From: Pedobacter kyonggii
Lineage (GTDB): Bacteria > Bacteroidota > Bacteroidia > Sphingobacteriales > Sphingobacteriaceae
DNA: 64,000 nt
NCBI RefSeq assembly: GCF_004310665.1
Contig: NZ_SIXF01000019.1
Coordinates: 1-64,000, forward strand
Reading direction: 5' to 3'
Shown here: in pieces, positions 39,616 through 48,714 of the stretch
Layout of the letters: each line of letters starts with the position of its first letter
Position numbering within the stretch: the first letter of the stretch is position 1
Notes under the pieces: generated by a model
Told to the model about the DNA's origin: nothing
Database searches by the model: none
The model's input: the letters and a program-made list of their open reading frames with translations, nothing else
Translations under genes and position numbers: made by a program

Positions 39616-39847
39616 ACTGCCTGCTTAAAGCATATAAACCAATAGACATCCAGAGCACATTTGCTACAGCATTTGGTAGATCGTGTGTGTTTAACGCGGT
39701 TATGGCTAAGCATAAACCACCCAATATGTTTAGGGCCTGAAAGGAGAGTGAATCAGCACGGATTAATTTCATGCTTAAAAAAAGATACCCAAGGGTACAA
39801 AATGCTACTCCAGACCATCCGATAATTGACATCACTAAGTTCATCAT
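39587..39847 (-). CDS. Small membrane protein, CBU_0592-like
   Basis: An 86-residue protein with three hydrophobic helices (about 5-24, 35-52, 57-74) and the IIGWSGVAFCTLGYLFLS opening. This resembles the CBU_0592-like family of unknown function; Bacteroidota members have this size. It converges with, and overlaps, the TetR gene tail. Confidence 0.7.
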   Translation of the reverse strand: MMNLVMSIIGWSGVAFCTLGYLFLSMKLIRADSLSFQALNILGGLCLAITALNTHDLPNAVANVLWMSIGLYALSRQFSKREQKQP

Positions 39848-40044
39848 GCTGTATTTTTTGCTGGTAAAGCTATGAAATAATGTAATTACATCTATGTGAA
39901 TGATCAGGCAAAAAAATTACATAGGTTTAGATTTTATAGCCTGAATAAAGTGCTAAACTGGATTTGTTTGTTGAGTTACATATTTTATACAGTACGGTGT
40001 ATTTTAAACACAAACTGTTATATTTAACTGAAACAAAAGTAAAT

Positions 40045-40377
40045 ATGGATTCGAACATTGTTACCCTCAGCGTGATCAATTACATTAACGATTATGATTA
40101 TTATGATTCGCTCACAGATTTAAATAGCGATACAAATTCAAAATCTTTTACCAAACTGAGCGAAATCAGGGAAAGAAACAAACGTCATATTACAGAACTT
40201 TTTCCGAATGTGAAATTTCGCGACAGTAAAAACCAGTTACTTGCAGTAGGTAGTTTTAAGCATGCGGTTAAAGCGAAGATCGAAACATTATCGAAGAAAG
40301 AAATAGAAGATTATCTCGAAACATTTAAAAAAGATGCTAAAAAAATAGCCAGGCTTTATAGAAAGATCAGGAAATAA
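40045..40377 (+). CDS. Hypothetical protein, 110 residues
   Basis: No family recognised. The ATG at 40045 is preferred over an upstream reading from 39964 that would add an implausible Tyr-rich tail. The protein is acidic in its first part (NYINDYDYYDSLTDLNSD) and strongly basic in the second (KHAVKAKIETLSKKEIEDYLETFKKDAKKIARLYRKIRK), with helical character at the C-terminus. No signal or membrane segment. Neighbours give no functional clue. Confidence 0.65.
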   Translation: MDSNIVTLSVINYINDYDYYDSLTDLNSDTNSKSFTKLSEIRERNKRHITELFPNVKFRDSKNQLLAVGSFKHAVKAKIETLSKKEIEDYLETFKKDAKKIARLYRKIRK

Positions 40378-40504
40378 CTGTGAGATTTTCTTGGTACTAA
40401 AGTGATAAACCTGGTTTGGTATTGAACAGGTTATTTTATATTAACATTAGCGCTATATTTTTGGTAATCTATATGTTTAGTATAAGTTTTCAATTTTTTG
40501 TGTC

Positions 40505-40714
40505 ATGACAGCAGCAATCGAATCAATTGGCAATGGTCATTTTCAAGGTGCATGCCCATGCGGTAAGGGTGATAAATCGGATATGGAAAGAATTCCACGG
40601 ACATTTATGATGAAAACCCTGTTATTCTGGTTACCCATGAAACGTTACAGGTGTTACCGTTGCATGCGGAACCGCTGGGTACTTGGAAAAAAATCACAGC
40701 AAATCAGTCAATAA
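40505..40714 (+). CDS. Small Cys-rich protein, possible zinc ribbon
   Basis: A 69-residue basic protein with two Cys pairs: CPCG (about 17-20) and CYRC (about 50-53) in KRYRCYRCMRNRW. The spacing would allow one zinc site. Small proteins with the RYRCYRC-like motif recur in Sphingobacteriaceae, as far as I recall, but no function is known. The size and codon pattern look genuine, yet evidence is limited. Confidence 0.55.
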   Translation: MTAAIESIGNGHFQGACPCGKGDKSDMERIPRTFMMKTLLFWLPMKRYRCYRCMRNRWVLGKKSQQISQ

Positions 40715-40846
40715 TCTTTCTTGTAAAGCTAGAATTGCTTTTACCAATTGTTCAGTAGCTCAAATAAATGAATCAGTAGCTGATTTAAATCATGTTGTAA
40801 GCTAAATGATTGTTGTCAATAGGTTGATGCGCAAATTGTAATAATA

Positions 40847-40889
40847 GAAAAAGGGGAATACCCATTGCAATTTGCTTTGGTTTTCCCCT
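40847..40889 (-). terminator. Intrinsic terminator of the ECF/TonB-beta-helix block
   Basis: On the minus strand AGGGGAAAACC (from 40889) pairs with GGGTATTCCCC (to 40853) with one internal mismatch and is followed by TTTTTC. It lies 26 bases after the stop of the lipoprotein gene at 40915. Confidence 0.65.
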
Positions 40890-40914
40890 ATGCCCTGTTA
40901 GAACAGTATTTAAC

Positions 40915-41988
40915 TTATCTGAAATATTCTGAAAGATCTGTAATAGCACCTGAAAAATAGGTAGATCTTGTTGTGGAAGCTAAATTTTTGGTATCCTTTA
41001 TAATAAACAGCTTGGATGCATTTGCTTCGAAATTAATTGCGCCATACCTTCCTTCGTTCTGTTTAAATGGAAATGCTGCGTTTACAAATGGTGAGGCTGT
41101 GGTAGTGTAAGGGACATTGTTTGTTCCCGATTCAAATACATCAAAGCTATAGATGTAATCTGGTCCTGGAAGGGCCGGAAGTTCTATCGAATTGAACGAG
41201 CCATCTTTCTTAAGGGTAAGCCTAAGTTCGGGTGTAACTTTGGTACCTGCTGTTGTAATGGTGGCAGATTTAGGTTTTGTATAAAAAACAATATCTACAT
41301 CAACATTTTTAAATTGTGGGGCAAATATGGTTTCGAACTTGGCACTGATCATCATATTTGTAGGATTTGCCGGTGGAGTGAGTTTAACGTTATTTGTGAT
41401 TTTGGTTCCATCGAAAAAAAAATCAATATTCTGCCTTGCTATTTCAGATTCGATTGTTTTGGTAAAGAGTATTTCGGTTGTTCCTTTCTTGCGGATGGTA
41501 ATTTCCCTGGTGGTGCCTTTATCAATAAGGATAAAAAAGTTACTATTGATGATGCTGGTGCCCGACGACAATAATTTTCCATCTAATAAGAATTCGATTT
41601 CACCAGATAAGGCAAAGCCTTTAACAATCAGCGAAATGGCACTGTTGTATATTTTGGTTCCATCATAAAACAAACTGATGTTCTGATCAAATGGTATTGC
41701 TGTGATGGTTTTGGTTAGCAATATTTCTGAGGTGCCTTTTTTTCTCACCTTTAAAGTAGCATTCTCGCCTTTTACAGAGAGGAGGGTTTTTACGTTAATA
41801 CTACCAACAGGTGGCGTAGCTATAATACTGTCTTTATACAGATATTCTAATGCTACATCAGATGCACCGGTAATGTTTAACTGGATAATTTTAGCAGGAT
41901 CTGGTTGAAGAAGTTCTGCTTTGCGGCAAGATAAACTTAAGGTTACAACAGCAGAAAAAAAGAAAAGGGTAAAAATTTTTAGTTTCAT
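40915..41988 (-). CDS. Repeat-containing lipoprotein of unknown function
   Basis: A 357-residue lipoprotein; the signal peptide ends TLSLSC (Cys21). I chose the ATG at 41988; an upstream start at 42000 adds four residues. Two internal repeats are clear: residues about 79-116 and 163-200 share RKKGTxEILxTKTI and then DQN/RQN-I-FxxDGTKIxN, with a period of about 84. The mature part is beta-rich, so tandem Ig-like or similar modules are likely. It is downstream of a beta-helix lipoprotein; a terminator separates the two, so it may be a separate unit. Confidence 0.68.
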   Translation of the reverse strand: MKLKIFTLFFFSAVVTLSLSCRKAELLQPDPAKIIQLNITGASDVALEYLYKDSIIATPPVGSINVKTLLSVKGENATLKVRKKGTSEILLTKTITAIPFDQNISLFYDGTKIYNSAISLIVKGFALSGEIEFLLDGKLLSSGTSIINSNFFILIDKGTTREITIRKKGTTEILFTKTIESEIARQNIDFFFDGTKITNNVKLTPPANPTNMMISAKFETIFAPQFKNVDVDIVFYTKPKSATITTAGTKVTPELRLTLKKDGSFNSIELPALPGPDYIYSFDVFESGTNNVPYTTTASPFVNAAFPFKQNEGRYGAINFEANASKLFIIKDTKNLASTTRSTYFSGAITDLSEYFR

Positions 41989-42032
41989 ATAAAGGGTCAT
42001 TACATTTAAAAACAGCTGTCTGTTTTTGTAAT

Positions 42033-42067
42033 AAAGGGGCTGTACCCCACGGGGTACAGCCTCCTTT
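42033..42067 (-). terminator. Strong terminator after beta-helix lipoprotein gene
   Basis: GGCTGTACCCC (42038-42048) pairs perfectly with GGGGTACAGCC (42051-42061) with a 2-base loop, extended by an AAAGG/CCTTT pair with one bulged T. Minus-strand transcripts leave it through TTTATTAC. It starts 19 bases after the stop codon at 42086. Confidence 0.75.
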
Positions 42068-42085
42068 AGTTAAGAGAGAAAAAAA

Positions 42086-43387
42086 TTAGAATACAAGTTT
42101 TGACCATGTAGCAGCCCAGCTTGGAAGCGTAACCGTAGATGGAGAACCTGGTGTATTGTACCATGGTTGGCTCACGCCAAAATAACTTGCGTTGCTTGCA
42201 TTAACTACCAAGTTGTTACCACCACCATCAACGTAAGCACCAACTGCTGCGGTAATTGAGTTTACAAAACCGTGAACAGATGTAGTAGAGATATCTGAAA
42301 GACTTGCATTGGCATCAGCATCGAAAGCGATACTGGTGTTGTAACCAGAAACAATTACGTTAGATAAAGTAACTTCCGAACCTCTACGCTCGCGGATACC
42401 GTTACGGTAACCTAAACCGGCAATACCTGAAGTGTTTTCTGTTCCAAAAATGCTTACATTGATCAATACAGGATGAGTTTTAGGGGTTAAGCTAAAAGTA
42501 GCATCTTCTGCAGGTGCATTGTTATCAGATTCGATACCGTTAGAATCGCTGTTACCACCACTTGTACTGTGTGTAGCGTTTTTATCTGCAATAGCGATAC
42601 AGTCGCTCAGGATTCCAGTGAAACCATTGTCAAAATCAAATTGATCATCGTCAGATGCTAAAGCAATTAAATTACTAGGGCTCACTGTACCACCGAAAAA
42701 TTCGAATCCATCATCAAGACCATAAGAAACCTGTACGTGGTCAATAGTAGTACCGCTACCCACACCACCTAAAGTTAAACCATTAACTTCGATGTTTGTA
42801 GCCAATTGGAAACCTGCATATTCGATGCGTACATACTGTAAAGTACCGCGGTTATCGGCATCATTCGATCCACCGTAATGGAACTGAGGCTGGTCAGCTA
42901 AACCTTCAATCAGTTTATCGCCAACGTTGATTGTTGCGTTACCTAAAACAATTAAACCACCTATATCTCCTGGCTTACCTGTTGTGCTGGCATCACCATC
43001 TAAAAGGTAACGGCTGGTAAATACAATCGGATCAGCAGCTGTACCAACAGCATTGATGGTACCATCTTTTGCAATAACCAATACACCGTTTTGTACACCA
43101 GGAGTATTCACAGATGCTTTGATATAAGTACCTGGTTGGATGGTTAAAGTTGCACCATTTCTAACGGTTACCACACCGCTTAATTCATAAACGTTTCCTG
43201 CTGTCCAGGTAACAGAGCTGGTAATGTCTCCGCTAACGGTTACAACCGGTAATGATGATTGTGAATAATCTGCTGCTGAAGTGCTGCGGTTGTTGAATGA
43301 AGCTGATCCACCTTCATTTTTTTTACAAGCTGTAAAAGAAACAGCAACAATTGATAAAAGACCGATTAAATTTTTGAAATTTTTCAT
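42086..43387 (-). CDS. Beta-helix lipoprotein paired with STN-type TonB receptor
   Basis: A 433-residue lipoprotein. The ATG at 43387 gives a signal ending AVSFTAC with KK after the Cys; the upstream in-frame start at 43417 adds ten non-signal residues. The mature part opens with VSGDITSSVTWTAGNVYELSGVVTVRNGATLTIQPGTYI and shows repeated DNGF, GLGYRNGI and VHGFV strands, indicating a right-handed parallel beta-helix. Similar proteins in Pedobacter are often misannotated as transporters. It follows the TonB receptor, as in the phytase locus at 17320, again with no SusD. Confidence 0.78.
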   Translation of the reverse strand: MKNFKNLIGLLSIVAVSFTACKKNEGGSASFNNRSTSAADYSQSSLPVVTVSGDITSSVTWTAGNVYELSGVVTVRNGATLTIQPGTYIKASVNTPGVQNGVLVIAKDGTINAVGTAADPIVFTSRYLLDGDASTTGKPGDIGGLIVLGNATINVGDKLIEGLADQPQFHYGGSNDADNRGTLQYVRIEYAGFQLATNIEVNGLTLGGVGSGTTIDHVQVSYGLDDGFEFFGGTVSPSNLIALASDDDQFDFDNGFTGILSDCIAIADKNATHSTSGGNSDSNGIESDNNAPAEDATFSLTPKTHPVLINVSIFGTENTSGIAGLGYRNGIRERRGSEVTLSNVIVSGYNTSIAFDADANASLSDISTTSVHGFVNSITAAVGAYVDGGGNNLVVNASNASYFGVSQPWYNTPGSPSTVTLPSWAATWSKLVF

Positions 43388-43771
43388 TTTCGTTTTTTGT
43401 TTTTCATAGGACCTCATAGGTAGGATCCATGTTTTTTAGGTTGATTTTTTACGGTCATTTAGATAAGAGGTCAGGTGATCCATAATTTTCGTGGAAATAA
43501 AAGCCTATTTATATCTAAATGGGATGATTTTTTATATCTTAGTATTTCTTATCAATTTTACTAAGTAATCCTGTTAGGCACCCTTGGTTTTTAACAGTAG
43601 GTTTTTAAAATAATTCGGGTTTATCCTGATGCGCCGTTCCACTAGAAATGATCGGTTTAAACGAAGGGTTCTGATACAACCTTTCGTTTTTTTTATGGCT
43701 ATGCAGGAAACGTTGTTCCTCCTTTCTGATTAAATGGTGTAACCTTATTTATACTGTTTTTCATAGTAGTT
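43388..43771. terminator. Intergenic region with hairpin terminator 43659-43689
   Basis: No gene is visible in these 384 bases. AAACGAAGGGTT (43659-43670) pairs with AACCTTTCGTTT (43678-43689) with one G-T wobble and a 7-base loop, followed on the plus strand by eight T. It lies after the stop of the TonB receptor on the minus strand, so the beta-helix lipoprotein is either expressed by read-through or from its own promoter in the remaining AT-rich part. Confidence 0.5.
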
Positions 43772-46700
43772 TTAAAAATTGTAGGTAATAGAGGTACTGT
43801 AGGTTCGGCCAAATTTCTGGCTAAAGCTGATCAGGTCGCCATCATCATATTTGTTACTATATCCTTCTTTTAACCTTGTTCTGTTGCTACGGTCGGCATC
43901 GCCACCAACGTAATCCGGATTTACCTCATAGCTGGCGGTATTTCGATAAAAAACCGATGCCCTGTTCAAAATATTTCCGGCATTGATCTTTATCTCAAGC
44001 CTGTTTTTTAATAAACGTCCACTAATCTGAGCATCTATCTGTGCCCTGGGTTTTTCGTATTCAATATCAGCGGGCAGTTCACTTACGATATATGTTTTAT
44101 AGCCAGATTTGTTGTACATGATGTTGAAACCAAAACGGCTTGCATTATATTGTAAGCCCAGGTTAACCAGATAGGGCGACTGTCCGTACATGGGGCGGTT
44201 CTGTTTGCTTGAAGCCTCTATGCTAGGAGGACCATTTGGATCTGTATTGGCCACCAGGTATGTTCCTTTCACATCCGATCTTTGAAGGGTTAAATTGGCG
44301 TATGCCGTTAGGTTGCTAAACAGTTTATGTGTAGAAATAAAGTTGAAATTTTTCCGTAGTTCAAGCTCTAGCCCATAAACTTGTGCAAAATCGGCACTTT
44401 TTAAGTAGTAGTTGATGTTGCCTGAAGCGGTACTAAAGGTAAGTTCGGTGGGTGTGTCGAATTTCTTGTAAAAGCCTCCTGCAGAAATAATTTCACCAAG
44501 TCCGGGAAACCACTCTGCTTTCAGGTCGTAACTATTAATCCTGGTACTGTATAAGCCCTGGTTGCCGAATTGTGCACCAAGATACGGGCTATATCTCCAA
44601 AACTGACTATTGTCTAATAGTTCAGGTCGGATTACACTGCTCGAAAAGGCGGTCCGGATATTGAAGCTACTTGTAGGGCTGTAAGTTAAATTTGCAGAGG
44701 GAAGCCATTGCCAGTGTTTATCTGGTTTGATACTGAATATTTTGAGGTTGGTGTTGTTCCCGTTGTTTATTTCATCATATTTATAATATTCTGCACGTAC
44801 ACCCCAAACCAATCTGAATTTCTCCAGAAACCTGGTGTCAAACATCGCAAAACCAGCCTGTGTAAGGCTTTTGCCCTTGTATATATCCTGAAAACCATTC
44901 CCCACATTATAGAAGAAACCATTAGCACCGCGAATGTTTTCGGGCTGTTGCATCTCTGCTATTGTTAAATAGCGCAGGCTATCTGGCAGGGTATTAAAGT
45001 TGGCCGAAAAGGAAGCGATTGTCCAGTTAAATCGTGCTTGTTTCCAGTTTCCGAAATATCCTGTTTTTAACGTGTTTCTTGTTCCTGATACTTCAAAGGG
45101 AACAGATGTAGACACATCCCACGAATAATGCTCTTCGGCATTTTCATAATGGTGACGGGAGGTCGGTAGGATACGGGGCTCACTACTGTTTACAATATCA
45201 TAAAAATACTGGTATTCCTTACCGATAAGCCTTGGCACCTGGGTGGCCAGTATCACATCTTTTTCGGTACGGTTGATCGATGTTCGGGCAAGACTCCATT
45301 CTATTTTAAATTTACCTGCCTGGTGCTGTCCACTTAGTTTGTTCTGTAACAGATCTGTAAATGTTGGATCATCTGTTTCTTCCAAACGGTTGGCGGGTGT
45401 ATTGCCTGAAACATCAAAACTGTGTCCAAGTGTTCTCACCAACGCATTGTCGTACATGTGCGTGTAATTGTTGCGGAAACTATACCTGTTTTTGCCCGAT
45501 TGGTAGCCAATGTTTAACAGCGCAGACCAGGTTGTGTTAAAACCATAACTAGAACCGGCATTGTTATATAATTCGGAAGCAGACCAGTCTCCTCTTTTCT
45601 GTTGATCAAATGTGTTGATCTGTTGTGTGTTCCGGTAACTTATTGATCCTGTAAAACCAAGTCTCTTTTGTTTTAAGGTATCAACCTGAATCATTCTTCC
45701 GATACTGAATTGATAGTTTTGAGAGGGTACAGCTTGGTAACGGTATATTGTAAAATTATCGTTGGTAAATAAACGGCTCTGCATTTCTACCTTTTTTGCA
45801 TATTCCGCTTCTGTTAAACTATTGTTGGGTGCGACTCTTCTATCAGTTACAACAAGGTCTTTAGGATAATCCCTTCGGCCATCATCAAAGCCCAGATAAT
45901 CATATTTACCTCTCTTGTGGCTTAAAAAATCCTTACCCGTACTCTGGTCGTTGTACGATGTACCTGCAGTAAAGCTCATAAAATTTTCAGTGGGGATGTC
46001 TTTAGTGTTAATCTGGATCAGTCCACCACCAAAACTGGTGTTCATATCGGGCGTAACCGTTTTACTCACTACTACGTTATCAACGAGGTTAGATGGAATA
46101 AGATCAAAGGAGAAATTACGTGTCTGCGCTTCTGTACTTGGCAGGGTCACGCCATCCAATTGAGCCGAATTGTAACGCTCGCCAATTCCCCTTACAATTA
46201 CAAACTTATTGTCTATAGAACTTACGCCGCTAATGCGTTTCAAACTTTCGCCTATATTTTTATCAGGTGTTCTGCCGATTTGTTCGGCGCTGATTCCATT
46301 ACTGATTTCGGAGGCGTTTTTCTGGCGGGCCAATAAACCCTCAACCGATGCTTTTTTATAACTGGCTGTTACCACCACTTCTTGTAGGCCTTTTGCATCA
46401 GGTTTTAACGAAATGTCTAATGGTGTATTTTTGTCAGCCTTTACATTTACCTCGCTAATGCGCTGGGTAACAAAAGAAATATAGCTGACCTCTATAGTAT
46501 AGATGCCTGGTTCAACGCTTAAAGTGTAACTTCCATCGCTGGCGGTTTGTGTAGCTTTGCCTGTTTGGATAACCTTAATGGAAGCACCAGGGAGGGTTTC
46601 ACCTTTTTCGTCTAATATTTTTCCTGATATACGTCCGGGTTTTACCGGATCAGGAAGTTTATAAAGCAATATGGTATTGGTATCGGCAAACCTGTAGGCT

Positions 46701-47023
46701 ACCCTGGTTCCTGAAAGTATTTTTTTGAGGATCAGCTCAAGTGGCATGTTTTTTACCTCCAGGCTTATTTTGCTGTTCTGGCTAAAAATCGATCTATTGT
46801 AATTAATCGACAAGCCTGCCTTTTCTTCTAAAAGACTAAGGGCATCCGTGATGCTCATTTCTGCTATTTTGATGCTTACGCTACTTTCTCCTGGTGTTTG
46901 CTCAAAGCTTCTTGCTAATGCCTGATTAAACAAAAGGACGCACAGTAACAACATAATTGCCGTTGGCCTGTAATCGAAACTGATAATATATTCTTTTATA
47001 TATTCATAAAATCCTATTTTCAT
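43772..47023 (-). CDS. STN-domain TonB-dependent receptor (FecA-like signalling type)
   Basis: A 1083-residue receptor. The signal region is followed by an STN domain (about 45-115, VSIKIAEMSITDALSLLEEKAGLSINYN), a CarboxypepD_reg-like domain (about 135-210), a plug (about 230-345, with RISGVSSIDNKFVIVRGIGERYN and DGVTLPS) and a barrel ending STSITYNF. The STN domain binds FecR and relays ligand status to the ECF sigma factor upstream. The ATG at 47023 is chosen; a GTG at 47050 is possible. A hairpin separates it from fecR. Confidence 0.9.
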   Translation of the reverse strand: MKIGFYEYIKEYIISFDYRPTAIMLLLCVLLFNQALARSFEQTPGESSVSIKIAEMSITDALSLLEEKAGLSINYNRSIFSQNSKISLEVKNMPLELILKKILSGTRVAYRFADTNTILLYKLPDPVKPGRISGKILDEKGETLPGASIKVIQTGKATQTASDGSYTLSVEPGIYTIEVSYISFVTQRISEVNVKADKNTPLDISLKPDAKGLQEVVVTASYKKASVEGLLARQKNASEISNGISAEQIGRTPDKNIGESLKRISGVSSIDNKFVIVRGIGERYNSAQLDGVTLPSTEAQTRNFSFDLIPSNLVDNVVVSKTVTPDMNTSFGGGLIQINTKDIPTENFMSFTAGTSYNDQSTGKDFLSHKRGKYDYLGFDDGRRDYPKDLVVTDRRVAPNNSLTEAEYAKKVEMQSRLFTNDNFTIYRYQAVPSQNYQFSIGRMIQVDTLKQKRLGFTGSISYRNTQQINTFDQQKRGDWSASELYNNAGSSYGFNTTWSALLNIGYQSGKNRYSFRNNYTHMYDNALVRTLGHSFDVSGNTPANRLEETDDPTFTDLLQNKLSGQHQAGKFKIEWSLARTSINRTEKDVILATQVPRLIGKEYQYFYDIVNSSEPRILPTSRHHYENAEEHYSWDVSTSVPFEVSGTRNTLKTGYFGNWKQARFNWTIASFSANFNTLPDSLRYLTIAEMQQPENIRGANGFFYNVGNGFQDIYKGKSLTQAGFAMFDTRFLEKFRLVWGVRAEYYKYDEINNGNNTNLKIFSIKPDKHWQWLPSANLTYSPTSSFNIRTAFSSSVIRPELLDNSQFWRYSPYLGAQFGNQGLYSTRINSYDLKAEWFPGLGEIISAGGFYKKFDTPTELTFSTASGNINYYLKSADFAQVYGLELELRKNFNFISTHKLFSNLTAYANLTLQRSDVKGTYLVANTDPNGPPSIEASSKQNRPMYGQSPYLVNLGLQYNASRFGFNIMYNKSGYKTYIVSELPADIEYEKPRAQIDAQISGRLLKNRLEIKINAGNILNRASVFYRNTASYEVNPDYVGGDADRSNRTRLKEGYSNKYDDGDLISFSQKFGRTYSTSITYNF

Positions 47024-47070
47024 AGGTTCAAGATGTTTTTTAATTCTCACGGGTTAAAAACTTTTGTTTA

Positions 47071-47100
47071 GGAGCTGGATTGTTCGAGCAATCCGGCTCC
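47071..47100 (-). promoter_or_regulatory. Hairpin between fecR and TonB receptor gene
   Basis: GGAGCTGGATTG (47071-47082) pairs with CAATCCGGCTCC (47089-47100), with one T-G mismatch and a 6-base loop. On the minus strand it is not followed by a T run, so it looks more like a processing or stability element or attenuator than a full terminator. The same position in the second cassette (53166-53190) also carries a hairpin. Confidence 0.5.
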
Positions 47101-47191
47101 ATGTTTGTGTTAAGAGGTTTAATTTATTTTTCATAGGTGTAAATCCGGTAATGTTGCGCCTGTATATTGCGCCCTTAAATAAGCTAACCTA

Positions 47192-48214
47192 TCATTGGCA
47201 GCCCTCCCCCCATACGGTAATTGTTTTAGTGCCTGTATCTATTTTGTATTTCAGGTGTTTTCCACTCATCACATGGAGCTCTTCCATTACATTGCTGATG
47301 CTTTTGTTCGAAAAGGTGGCATTAAACCTGCATTGATTAAGTTTATTACTCTTTAGCTCGATGTGCACATTGTAATATCTTTCCAATGATTTGAGCATAT
47401 TTGGTAGCGTTACATCTTTAAAAGCGAAGCTATTTTTGATCCAGGCATTTACTTCCGTTACCCGTTCGGTGTGTACCGTATAATTCCGTTCCTTTAAATG
47501 ATATAATATTTTCATGCCAGGAGTAAGCAGTGAAAGTTCTTTTAGTTTGCCCTGGCTGTTCTCCGAAACCTTCACTTTACCAGTGCGCACAGCAACACTA
47601 AATGTTCTATCTTTTGGGTACGCATAGATATTGAATGAAGTACCCAAAACCTGTGTCTGCATCTGCCCGCTATGTACAATAAAAGGACTGGTGGTATCGC
47701 GTTTTACTTCAAAAAAAGCTTCTCCATCAAGCTGTATTTTTCTTAAACCGCCCTTCACAAAGTGCGATGGCCAGGTAAGTTTACTTCCCGCACCGAGGTA
47801 GACAATAGAACTATCAGGTAAAACCAGCTTTACTTTTTCGCCTTTTTGAGTGGTTTTACTTATAAGGGCAATTGTAGTTTGTAAAGGTTGTTGTGTTTTC
47901 TTATACGCATACCAACCAAGTGATGCAGAAATGATGACCACAATTGCTGCGGCATATTTTAATAATGGGAAGAGTGATCGGCTTTTTGGTTGGCGTTCCT
48001 CAACTTTATTCCATATCTGTGCCAGTCCTTGAACTGCGGCTAAAGAATAATCGGTTTCTCCCCTTTGTTTTGTCCAGGCTTTTTCCATTACATCGTGAAA
48101 TTCAGAATCGGCGTTTGCCGGGTCGGCCAGGTACTCCATCAGGATTTTTTCTTGTTCCGGATTGGTTTTACCTGCTAAGTAATGTCCAAATAGTATTTTA
48201 ATGTTTTCTTTCAC
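47192..48214 (-). CDS. FecR family anti-sigma factor
   Basis: A 340-residue single-pass inner-membrane protein. Cytoplasmic part about 1-85, one membrane helix (about 87-105, LLKYAAAIVVIISASLGWYAY), then the periplasmic FecR domain (LPDSSIVYLGAGSKLTWPSHF, QLDGEAFFEVKRDT, QVLGTSFNIYAYP) and a C-terminal DUF4974-type segment (KDVTLPNMLKSLERYYNVHIEL). It holds or activates the ECF sigma factor encoded 500 bases upstream and contacts the STN domain of the downstream receptor. Confidence 0.92.
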   Translation of the reverse strand: MKENIKILFGHYLAGKTNPEQEKILMEYLADPANADSEFHDVMEKAWTKQRGETDYSLAAVQGLAQIWNKVEERQPKSRSLFPLLKYAAAIVVIISASLGWYAYKKTQQPLQTTIALISKTTQKGEKVKLVLPDSSIVYLGAGSKLTWPSHFVKGGLRKIQLDGEAFFEVKRDTTSPFIVHSGQMQTQVLGTSFNIYAYPKDRTFSVAVRTGKVKVSENSQGKLKELSLLTPGMKILYHLKERNYTVHTERVTEVNAWIKNSFAFKDVTLPNMLKSLERYYNVHIELKSNKLNQCRFNATFSNKSISNVMEELHVMSGKHLKYKIDTGTKTITVWGEGCQ

Positions 48215-48714
48215 TTTAATGTTTGTAAGCTTTTATGCTGCGCGCTACTGTATATATGCACGAAACTTTGGATACAGCTATCCAGAAAAATGTTTTTTTT
48301 AGAATAAAATGTAAAGTGTTGTTTAATAGGTGATTAGTTTTTGTGGTTGGAGTTAGGATAGATCCTGAAACAAGTTCAGGAGGACGACCGCTTGGGCTGC
48401 GCTAGAAAAACCTTAATGTCCTTAACTTCTTATTGATGAAATGATGAATGATGTAAATGGATGATGGAGTAGGGGATTAATAACCAATATTCAATTAGCA
48501 ATAGCTAATCCTTGATTCGTCACCCTGAATTTATTTCAGGGTCTTACTAGCAGGATAAGTCCTGAAAAAAGCTCAGGAGGACGCGACTCAGGGAGGTGCT
48601 AAAAAAATTTAATGCTCTTAACTCTTAATGATGAAATGATATAAGATGAAAAAAGGGAAGATGGATGATGTAAAATGGAACAGGGCATTTATCTTAACGC
48701 TCCATGCCTCCCAC
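48215..48714. repeat. Intergenic region with imperfect direct repeat and REP-like elements
   Basis: No gene is visible in these 500 bases. Two copies of about 97 bases are found, 48355-48452 and 48552-48648. Both start with GGATA, then TCCTGAAA-AAG-TCAGGAGGACG, then a poly-A/TTAATG run and CTTAATGATGAAATGAT. Between them, CCCTGAATTTATTTCAGGG (about 48523-48541) forms another small inverted repeat. The first copy is almost identical to the element at 30897. The repeats separate the sigma gene from fecR. Confidence 0.6.

Noticed and set aside
48355-48648. Repeats considered as a CRISPR array
   Set aside because: Only two long imperfect copies, no regular spacers and no cas genes in the window.
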